Below the pieces are notes generated by a model. It had not been told where the DNA came from. It made no database searches and saw only the letters and a list, made by a program, of their open reading frames with translations. A stretch of DNA of 34,645 nucleotides. It comes from Anaerolineales bacterium (lineage in GTDB: Bacteria > Chloroflexota > Anaerolineae > Anaerolineales > DRKV01). The translations under genes and the position numbers were made by a program. Positions 22,496-29,582 of this stretch are shown in pieces; position 1 is the first letter of the stretch, and every line of letters begins with the position of its first letter. Location: positions 1-34,645 of the forward strand of contig JANTFR010000007.1 of NCBI GenBank assembly GCA_024763355.1. The letters are read 5' to 3'.

Positions 22496-24442
22496 ATGAG
22501 TATCTGGAATGTTTTTCGAGGGGAAAATAGAACCTATCAGGCGTTGCAGCGCTGGGCTGAGGAGGTAAGCAGCGGAGCGTCCCAATACTCGGAATGGCTG
22601 CAACGCGCCCTGGGACACACCAACGAAATCAGTGCCTCTCTGAATGAGACCGCCGAACAGGCTGCCTCTATTACCGTTTCTGCGGAGCAATTGACCTCCA
22701 GCGTCAATGAAATGGCCGCCTCTATCGAAGAGGTGGCGCGCTTCACTGAGGACCTGGCCTCCGCTGTCATTGAGACGAGTGCTTCCATTGAGGAAATTGC
22801 GGCTGCGGTACACAGCGTGGCTGAGGTCAGCGACGAATTGGGCACTTCCTCGGATGAAACTATGGCTGTCGTCGGGCAGGTCAATGAAAGTGTCCAGGAA
22901 GTGGCCGAGCGAGTTGACGACCTGGTCTCCAGCGCCAATCAGACCGCGGCGTCTATCGAGGAAATGGCCGCCTCTGTCAAGGGGGTCGCGAATTTTGCGG
23001 AAGACCTGTCCGCGGCGGCGGAAGAGACCTCTGCAACCACGCGTCAGATGGCCGCTTCCATCCGACAAGTAGAGGCCACGGTGGAGCACATGGTAGAAAT
23101 GGTCATGGATGTTTCCGCGGCGGTGCAACAAGTTTCGGCTTCCATGAAGCAGGTGGCGGGCAGCGCGGGAGAAATTACCCGTATCTCGGATGATGCCGCC
23201 AGTATGACGCTGCAGTTGGAGCGCACCTCGCATCTCTCGGCGCGGCTGGGGGCCTCGGCTGCGGAAAAGGCGCACAAGGTCAGTCAGAACGCGGAAGAAG
23301 GGGCCAGACAAGTGAGCCAGGCGATTGAGAATTTCCGCCAGGTGCGCGCCAGCATTATTCAGGCATCTGCCCAGATTGACGAAATGGGAGAGCAGGCTGC
23401 CGGAATCGGTAAAATTGTCGAGAGCATCAATCTCATCGCCGAGCGCACCAACCTCCTTTCCCTGAATGCTTCCATCGAGGCGGCCCGCGCCGGCGAAGCC
23501 GGCCGCAGTTTTGCCGTCGTGGCGGAAGAAATCCGTAACCTGGCCGACCGGGCGGCGCGGGCGGCGGGAGAAATCTCCGATATCGTTCACTCCTTGCAGC
23601 GCACCATCAATGATGTCGTAGAGGCCAGTGAGCAGAGCGCGCGCCTGGCGGATGCGGGGGGCAGCCTGGCCGATGCTTCCGGTGAAGGGTTGTCCACCAT
23701 CCTGCGGGGCGTCAATGAAATTGCGGAGATGGTCTCCCAGATGGCACAGGCTGCCGGTGAACAGCGTCAGGCCAGCGAGAGCGCCTCACAGGCGGTGCGC
23801 GATACATCTCAGCAGGCGCACAAAATTTCTGTGGCGATTGAGGAGCAGAGCAAGGGCGTGGATGCGGTAGCGCGCGCCTCCGACAAATTGCGCCAGGCTG
23901 CTGAAGAAATTCGGGTTGCGATGAAAGAGCAGACGCATGCTACCAATGATATTGTCCAGGCTACGGAGAGCGTCACCCGTCTGGCGGGACAGGTGGCTCG
24001 TTCTGCCAAAGAACAGGCCCTTGCCGTGGACCAGATTGTGCAAGCGGCCGCGGCGATGCGCCGGGCGACCGACGTGTCTTCCCGCTCCATCAAGCACATC
24101 GCGCAGTCCATGGAGCAACTGGAAACCGAAGCCGGTCATGTCGCCCAATTAGGCGCCCAGGTGGCCCGCTCCACGCGGGAGCAAAGTTCGGGCGTCGAGC
24201 AAATCGTTTCCGCCATTGAATCTATTCGCCGCCGCGCCGATGAGGTGAAACGCGCCACCGGAGAGCAGAGCAAAGCAGCCAATGAAATTGCCTCCGCAAC
24301 CGCCAATGTCAACCGTCAGATAGCCGTTATCTCACAGACGCTGCGTCAGCATGACCGCCGCACGACTGAACTGAACGACCTGTTCCTCAAAATGCAAGCC
24401 AGCATGGAGCAGATTACCCGCGAAATGCCCGACGGAGAATGA
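22496..24442 (+). CDS. sensorless, membrane-free methyl-accepting chemotaxis protein with very long coiled coil
   Basis: This 648-residue receptor has no membrane helix, no signal peptide and no recognisable sensor domain: almost the whole chain is coiled coil rich in Ala, Glu, Gln and Ser. The conserved hairpin tip that contacts CheA and CheW lies near the middle (about 315-355), reading [19 protein letters not shown], then [20 protein letters not shown]. About 315 residues precede it and 290 follow. Both arms carry repeated units such as [11 protein letters not shown] and [11 protein letters not shown]-like blocks with Glu/Gln pairs typical of methylation sites. An ordinary signalling domain is about 250-310 residues in all, so this one is about twice as long. 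AAGGAG at 22483-22488 fixes the start. It probably sits in a cytosolic array. Confidence 0.9.
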   Translation: MSIWNVFRGENRTYQALQRWAEEVSSGASQYSEWLQRALGHTNEISASLNETAEQAASITVSAEQLTSSVNEMAASIEEVARFTEDLASAVIETSASIEEIAAAVHSVAEVSDELGTSSDETMAVVGQVNESVQEVAERVDDLVSSANQTAASIEEMAASVKGVANFAEDLSAAAEETSATTRQMAASIRQVEATVEHMVEMVMDVSAAVQQVSASMKQVAGSAGEITRISDDAASMTLQLERTSHLSARLGASAAEKAHKVSQNAEEGARQVSQAIENFRQVRASIIQASAQIDEMGEQAAGIGKIVESINLIAERTNLLSLNASIEAARAGEAGRSFAVVAEEIRNLADRAARAAGEISDIVHSLQRTINDVVEASEQSARLADAGGSLADASGEGLSTILRGVNEIAEMVSQMAQAAGEQRQASESASQAVRDTSQQAHKISVAIEEQSKGVDAVARASDKLRQAAEEIRVAMKEQTHATNDIVQATESVTRLAGQVARSAKEQALAVDQIVQAAAAMRRATDVSSRSIKHIAQSMEQLETEAGHVAQLGAQVARSTREQSSGVEQIVSAIESIRRRADEVKRATGEQSKAANEIASATANVNRQIAVISQTLRQHDRRTTELNDLFLKMQASMEQITREMPDGE

Positions 24443-24463
24443 CGCAGACTGCCCATACCGCTT

Positions 24464-26734
24464 ATGGATTTTGATTTTCGCGACCTCGGTTCTTCCGATT
24501 GGCAGAAACGCCGTCAGGCTGTGGAGCGCCTGCTGCAGAACAGCACGCCTGCCGCCTTGAAAGAGTTGCTGCGCGTTCTGCGCGAGCGGCAAGAAGACCT
24601 TTCCTTGCTCAACGCTGCCATTCAGGTTTTGCAGCACAACGCTCTGCCGGTGATGGCTGACCTGGTGGAACTTCTGCAAGACGAAGACACCGACACGCGC
24701 ATCTATGCCGCCCAGGCGCTGGGACAATTCAACCATGTCCTGGCTATTCCCCCATTGGTGAAGGCTCTGGAAGACCCTGACCCTAACGTGCGCTACCACG
24801 CGATTGATTCTCTGGGGCAACTGCGCGCCGTTCAGGCTGTTCCGGCTCTGCGCTCCCTGTTAAATCCGCCCGATTTCTTCCTGACGTTCCCTGCCTTGCA
24901 TGCCCTGGCGCGCATCGGAGATACCTCCGTGGCTCCCGACATCCTGCCTTTGCTGGATGACCCTGTGCTGGGAGGAGCGGCGGCGGAGGCCCTGGGAGAA
25001 TTGGGCGCTCCGGGCGATGTCCCGGCTTTGCTGGCCTGGATGGATTCCCCGCAGGGAGACCTGCTGCAGGGATGCGCCGCCCTGGCGCGCCTGGCTGAAC
25101 GTTTTGCCTCTCAGGAGGACTGGATTGCCGACAAAGTGCAGCGGAACTTGTCCCCGGCCCTGAAAGAACGTCTGCTGGCCGCCGTGGGCCAGGCCTCTGC
25201 AGCGCAATTACCCTCCCTGGTAACGGTATTGGGCTGGCTGGACGATGAGCAAGTGTACCGGGTTCTCTTGACCCTGCTGGAACGCCCCGAGGCGCGCCCC
25301 TCGGTGGAGCGGACGCTGGTTGCCCGCGGCGCCTCCGCTTTGCCCGCTTTGCTCAAAGCCCTGCCTGCTTTCGACGGGGAGGCTCTCCGGACGCTGGTGG
25401 GTGTTCTGGGCGCGATTGGCGACGAGCGCGCCCTGCCGTTGTTGACCTCCTTATTGTCTTCGTCGGATATTTCCCTGGTGGTTGAGGTCGTTGCCGCTCT
25501 GGGAAAAATCGGTGCTCCTCAGTCCCTTGATGATTTACTGGAATTGCTGCGCCACCCTTCGGGCCTGGTGCGCCGTGCTGCGGTGGCGGCTGTCAACTCG
25601 CTGGGACATCCCCGGCACACCGAGCGGCTCTTGCCTTTGTGTACGCACCCCGACCCGCGCGTCCGCGCTGCCGCGGTGGAGTCGTTGGCGTATTTTGCCG
25701 ACCATCGCGCCGTGCCGTGCATCTTGCAGTCCGTGGATGATGAAGCGGAAATTGTGCAATTGGCAGCGGTCAAGGCCCTGGGAGTGCTCAAAATAGGCCG
25801 CACGTTGGACGTCTTTGGCCGGGCAGTCCGTTCTCCGCATGCTTCGGTGCGCGCCGCAGCCATGCAGTCCCTGGCGCTAGTGGAATGGGAGGCAGCGCGT
25901 CCCCTCCTGGACGCCGGGCTGCACGATGAGGACGATTGGGTACGTCTGCATGCCTGCCGTGCCCTGGGCGTGCGAAAAATTCCGGCCGAGTCTATTGTGC
26001 CCTTACTCGCGTCTCTGGCGCAAAGCGACCCTGCCCTGCACGTGCGTTTGACGGCTATTGAAGCCTTGGGGCAGGTGGGTGGCTCTCTGGCCTGGGATGC
26101 CTTGTTGTCCCTCCTGGATGATAATTCGCCCGAAATAGTCGAAGCCGCTTTGCAAGGGCTGTCTCTGGCCTACACGCCGGAGAAAATGCTGCCCCTGCCT
26201 TCTGCTTTGTTTAGAGATGCACCGGAGAAGCGCCAGGCTTTCGTGCGCCGCCTGGGAACCAGCGTCTCTCCGGGAGCGGTTTTCTTGCTTCGGTCTGTAG
26301 CGGAGCAGGACCCCAATTTCGAGGTGCGTACCGCTGCCCTGGAGATGCTTGCCGCCTTGCCTTTGCCGGATGTGCCTCGGGCCTTGGTTGTTCTTTTGGA
26401 GCGCAGCCCCGATGTCCTCCGGACACAGAACGTCTGTTTGCGCTACGGTCTGGCCTGTCTGGATTTTATCCTGGAACGCCTGCCGGAAAGCCGGTCTCTG
26501 CGCCGGCGGGCTGTGCCGGTTCTGCAGGGCTGGGCGTCTCAATCTCCCCGCTCGTTGAACGCCTTGTTGAATCTGAGCCGTGACCCGGATGCCGGGATAC
26601 GTAAGGCGGCTGCTGCTGCCCTGTTTGTCCAAACGCATCCATCTGCGTATCAGCGCCTGCGGGAGATGCAGAGGGAAGACCCCAACCCTGAGGTACGTCT
26701 TGCTATTCAAGACCTTCTTGAGAATCAAGCATGA
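24464..26734 (+). CDS. HEAT-repeat protein within the chemosensory cluster
   Basis: The 756-residue protein consists of about twenty helical HEAT repeats of 30-33 residues and nothing else recognisable. Repeat cores include DPDPNVRYHAIDSLGQL, HPDPRVRAAAVESLAYF, DEDDWVRLHACRALGV, EQDPNFEVRTAALEMLAAL and EDPNPEVRLAIQDLLE, each with the conserved Asp/Pro turn and Val-Arg. No signal peptide or membrane helix is seen. HEAT arrays are protein-binding solenoids. It starts 21 bases after the MCP stop and its own stop overlaps the cheR start as ATGA, so it is surely co-expressed with chemosensory proteins. Possible roles are a scaffold for the array, an adaptor linking the sensorless MCP to an input, or a guide for CheR. 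None can be chosen from sequence. The ATG at 24464 has no strong ribosome binding site. Confidence 0.88.
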   Translation: MDFDFRDLGSSDWQKRRQAVERLLQNSTPAALKELLRVLRERQEDLSLLNAAIQVLQHNALPVMADLVELLQDEDTDTRIYAAQALGQFNHVLAIPPLVKALEDPDPNVRYHAIDSLGQLRAVQAVPALRSLLNPPDFFLTFPALHALARIGDTSVAPDILPLLDDPVLGGAAAEALGELGAPGDVPALLAWMDSPQGDLLQGCAALARLAERFASQEDWIADKVQRNLSPALKERLLAAVGQASAAQLPSLVTVLGWLDDEQVYRVLLTLLERPEARPSVERTLVARGASALPALLKALPAFDGEALRTLVGVLGAIGDERALPLLTSLLSSSDISLVVEVVAALGKIGAPQSLDDLLELLRHPSGLVRRAAVAAVNSLGHPRHTERLLPLCTHPDPRVRAAAVESLAYFADHRAVPCILQSVDDEAEIVQLAAVKALGVLKIGRTLDVFGRAVRSPHASVRAAAMQSLALVEWEAARPLLDAGLHDEDDWVRLHACRALGVRKIPAESIVPLLASLAQSDPALHVRLTAIEALGQVGGSLAWDALLSLLDDNSPEIVEAALQGLSLAYTPEKMLPLPSALFRDAPEKRQAFVRRLGTSVSPGAVFLLRSVAEQDPNFEVRTAALEMLAALPLPDVPRALVVLLERSPDVLRTQNVCLRYGLACLDFILERLPESRSLRRRAVPVLQGWASQSPRSLNALLNLSRDPDAGIRKAAAAALFVQTHPSAYQRLREMQREDPNPEVRLAIQDLLENQA

Positions 26735-27603
26735 CATCCGTCTGGAAAAGTTTATACCAGTATTCGCGGCAGGATGTGGATTTGTTGAGTGCGCTTGTGC
26801 GGCAGCGTATTGGATTGCACTATCCAGATGAAAAAGAAGACCTCCTGCTGGAAAGAGTTTTCCCTCTGATGGCAGAACATGGGCTGGACGCGCTGCGGGA
26901 TTATTACTATTTTTTGAAGTACGACCCGCAAAGCGAGGAGGAGTGGGAGCGCCTGGCGCACGTCTTGACCGTCAATGAGACCTATTTCTGGCGGGAATTC
27001 CGGCAGATACGCGCCGTGGCTGCCGAGATTGTGCCTCAATTCCAGCGCGCTGCCCCGGGAAAGCAGGTGCGTATCTGGCACGCCGCCTGCGCCTCAGGAG
27101 AAGAGGCCTATACGATGGCCATCGCGTTGCTGGAACGGGCGCGCTTTCTGTACGGTGAGATAGATATTCTCGGCACGGATATCGACCGCCAGGCTCTGGC
27201 GCAAGCGGAGGCTGGCGTGTACGGAGAACGCTCCTTTCGCAGCATCCCGACTGAGATTTTAGAGCGCTACTTTATTTCCGAAAACGGTCTGCGGCAGACC
27301 TATCGTATCACCGATGTCGTGCGCCGGAGGGTGCGGTTCCGCCGGCACAACTTGCTGGACGATGAGCAGATACGCACCCTGGGGCTGTTCGATGTCATTT
27401 TCTGCCGTAACGTATGGATTTACTTTTCAGAAGACGTAGCCCGTAAAGTTGCCGAGAGTCTGTACGGGGCCCTCCGTCCTGGCGGTTATCTTTGTGTAGG
27501 CGCTTCGGAATCTCTGCTGCGCTATCCCCAATGGTTCGAGCCAGTGGAACAATCCGGCGCATTTATGTATCGTAAAATTCCCGCGGCCGTTCAACCTCGC
27601 TGA
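26731..27603 (+). CDS. cheR: chemotaxis protein methyltransferase CheR
   Basis: CheR methylates glutamates of receptors using S-adenosylmethionine. The 290-residue protein has an N-terminal helical domain (about 1-85) and a Rossmann-type methyltransferase domain. Motifs are LTVNETYFWRE (about 78-88), the SAM-binding HAACASGEEAYTMAIAL (about 115-131), GTDIDRQAL and the late motif FCRNVWIYF. ACASGEEAYT stands for the usual CSTGEEPYS. There is no C-terminal TPR and no visible pentapeptide-binding specialisation. The ATG at 26731 overlaps the stop of the HEAT-repeat gene by four bases, indicating coupling. About 120 bases separate it from cheB, and I see no clear promoter there. Confidence 0.95.
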   Translation: MTSVWKSLYQYSRQDVDLLSALVRQRIGLHYPDEKEDLLLERVFPLMAEHGLDALRDYYYFLKYDPQSEEEWERLAHVLTVNETYFWREFRQIRAVAAEIVPQFQRAAPGKQVRIWHAACASGEEAYTMAIALLERARFLYGEIDILGTDIDRQALAQAEAGVYGERSFRSIPTEILERYFISENGLRQTYRITDVVRRRVRFRRHNLLDDEQIRTLGLFDVIFCRNVWIYFSEDVARKVAESLYGALRPGGYLCVGASESLLRYPQWFEPVEQSGAFMYRKIPAAVQPR

Positions 27604-27724
27604 GAAATATCATTGCGATTTTGCAAAGCGATGGGAAGGTAAGGAGCGTTTTGAGGGCAAAGCCTGCAACACACTCCTCCCCCGCGCAGAATTTACGTCC
27701 ACCGCGTTTGTGTCTTGGAGATTC

Positions 27725-28777
27725 ATGATGGAAACTCAACCTATGGTGCGTGTCCTCGTCGTAGACGATTCAGCCTACATCCGTAAGGTGGTTTCGCAAA
27801 TGCTGGAGCGCCATCCCGCTATTCAAGTGGTTGGCACGGCCCGCAATGGACGCGATGCCTTGGAAAAAGTAGCCCGCCTCTCCCCGGACGTCGTCACGCT
27901 GGACCTGATGATGCCGGAACTGGACGGTCTGGGTTTTCTGCGGGAACAGATGAAACGCAACCCCCTGCCCGTTGTTGTGGTCAGCATTGCCTCCTCCCAC
28001 GGGCAGATGGCGATGCAGGCTCTGGACCTGGGGGCGCTGGATTTCGTACAGAAACCGACCGCCCTGGCGCTCAGTTCCGTCTTTGAAATCGAAAAGGACC
28101 TGACGGAAAAAGTCCTGGCTGCCGCCAGCGTGTCCGCCGAGCGCCTGCCGCCTGTGTTTGCAAAAACTTCCGTCTCCCCTGTGCCTTTAGGGGGCGCCCC
28201 TCGCGGCAGAGTGGATGCCGTTTGCCTGGGTCTGTCAACCGGCGGGCCGCAGGCGTTACGTTACCTTCTGCCCCGACTTCCGGCTGAATTCCCCGTACCG
28301 ATAGCGGTGGTACTGCACATGCCGCCCGGTTATACGGCTTCCTTTGCCCAGCGGCTGGATGGACAAACTGCCTTGGAAGTACTCGAAGCGCGAGACGGAA
28401 TGGCGATGCGTGCCGGACGGGTTATCCTGGCGGCGGGCGGGTTGCACCTGACCCTCAGACGCTCCCCTGAGGGAGAAGTCGTTGCCCACCTGGATACATA
28501 CCCTGCAGATAAGCCCCATCGCCCCTCCGTGGATGTCCTCTTTCACTCGGCGGTCAATGTGTATCATGATAAATTGCTGGCTGTGGTGATGACCGGTATG
28601 GGCAGCGACGGCCTGGATGGGGCCGCCTGGGTCAAGGCTCAGGGCGGCCTGGTCTTTGCCGAAGCCGAGGCATCCTGTGTGGTTTATGGGATGCCCCGCG
28701 TAGTTGCCGAAGCCGGTCTGGCGGACCGCGTTGTCCCGCTTGACGAGATGGCAAAGGCGATTCTTGCTGCTTTGTGA
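27725..28777 (+). CDS. cheB: chemotaxis methylesterase/deamidase CheB
   Basis: CheB removes methyl groups from receptor glutamates and deamidates glutamines, resetting the array. The 350-residue protein has a receiver domain (about 8-125, with Asp14-Asp15, phosphoacceptor Asp60 and Lys110) and a linker followed by the esterase domain (about 163-350). The catalytic triad is visible: Ser171 (GLSTGGP), His198 (VLHMPPG) and Asp295 (TGMGSDG). Phosphorylation by CheA would activate it. Adjacent ATGs occur at 27725 and 27728, with GGAG at 27717-27720; the second gives better spacing. The gene completes the adaptation pair with cheR. A CheC-like gene follows after 39 bases. Confidence 0.95.
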   Translation: MMETQPMVRVLVVDDSAYIRKVVSQMLERHPAIQVVGTARNGRDALEKVARLSPDVVTLDLMMPELDGLGFLREQMKRNPLPVVVVSIASSHGQMAMQALDLGALDFVQKPTALALSSVFEIEKDLTEKVLAAASVSAERLPPVFAKTSVSPVPLGGAPRGRVDAVCLGLSTGGPQALRYLLPRLPAEFPVPIAVVLHMPPGYTASFAQRLDGQTALEVLEARDGMAMRAGRVILAAGGLHLTLRRSPEGEVVAHLDTYPADKPHRPSVDVLFHSAVNVYHDKLLAVVMTGMGSDGLDGAAWVKAQGGLVFAEAEASCVVYGMPRVVAEAGLADRVVPLDEMAKAILAAL

Positions 28778-28816
28778 AAACACCCCGCAGTGCCTTTCCC
28801 GTGAAGGGATTTTCTG

Positions 28817-29434
28817 GTGCCTACTCTTCCCCCTGACCATCTGGATGCTTTGACCGAACAGGTGAATATCTGTTCGGGGCGCGCCGCGCAGGTTCTCTCG
28901 CGGCTTCTTAATCGCCGCATCCTCCTGAATGTCCCCGAAGTTTTTTTGTGCCCCTTGGAGGAAGTTCCATCCCGGATGGACAGACTTGTGGGCGGTGAGG
29001 TGTTTTCTGTCCATCAACATTTCAATGGCGATTTGGTTGGAGATATCTTTCTCCTGTTGCGCCATCGCCATGCATTCGCCTTACTTGCGCTTTTAACGGG
29101 AGACCTCCACCCACCGGTCTCACTGAATGCCTCGGATTATGAAGCCCTTACGGAGATGGGCAACATCGTTTTGACCGCATTCTTGGGTAATTTTGCCGGC
29201 CTTTTGGGCATGCGGGTTTACCTTTCCGTGCCGCAATTCCGGGTGGATACCTTGCGTGCCATTTTTCGCCTCCTTCCCACCGGAATGACGGGTGTGCGCT
29301 ATGCCGTAGTAGTGCGCGTTCGCTTCCGGGTGAGCAGTGAGCAGGTCGAGGGACATATCGTTCTGGTACTCGAAGCAGGCTCATTGCAAGATGTTTTAAA
29401 TGCTGAAATATTTGCCCAGCCGGAGCGTACTTGA
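28817..29434 (+). CDS. second CheC-family protein
   Basis: The 205-residue protein is a diverged paralogue of the CheC encoded near the start of the cluster. The second helix motif is well kept (LTEMGNIVLTAFLGNF, about 112-127, Glu and Asn in place). The first reads LTEQVNICSGRAAQVLSRLLN (about 12-32), where Glu-x2-Asn also survives but the neighbourhood has changed. The acidic or Ser residue usual before the Glu is unclear in both. It may be a phosphatase for one of the two CheY proteins or a binding partner without activity. Start is GTG 28817 with GAAGGGA at 28803-28809; there is no ATG near the family start. It follows cheB by 39 bases. Confidence 0.8.
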   Translation: MPTLPPDHLDALTEQVNICSGRAAQVLSRLLNRRILLNVPEVFLCPLEEVPSRMDRLVGGEVFSVHQHFNGDLVGDIFLLLRHRHAFALLALLTGDLHPPVSLNASDYEALTEMGNIVLTAFLGNFAGLLGMRVYLSVPQFRVDTLRAIFRLLPTGMTGVRYAVVVRVRFRVSSEQVEGHIVLVLEAGSLQDVLNAEIFAQPERT

Positions 29435-29582
29435 ACGGCAGCGAGGGTTGTTCCCTGGTTAGCAGGGTGTCAATGGAGCACTTTATCTTTGCACGTCTTT
29501 GGAACTTCGTGCTGGTTGTCGGGCCGGATTTTACAGAGTTTGAGAAGATACATGTAGAGTGTTATGTACCGGAGACCAGGTC

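Noticed and set aside
27604-27724. Promoter or regulatory RNA between cheR and cheB
   Set aside because: Only a four-pair TTGC/GCAA stem and no -35/-10 pair of useful quality were found, so I do not list it as a feature.
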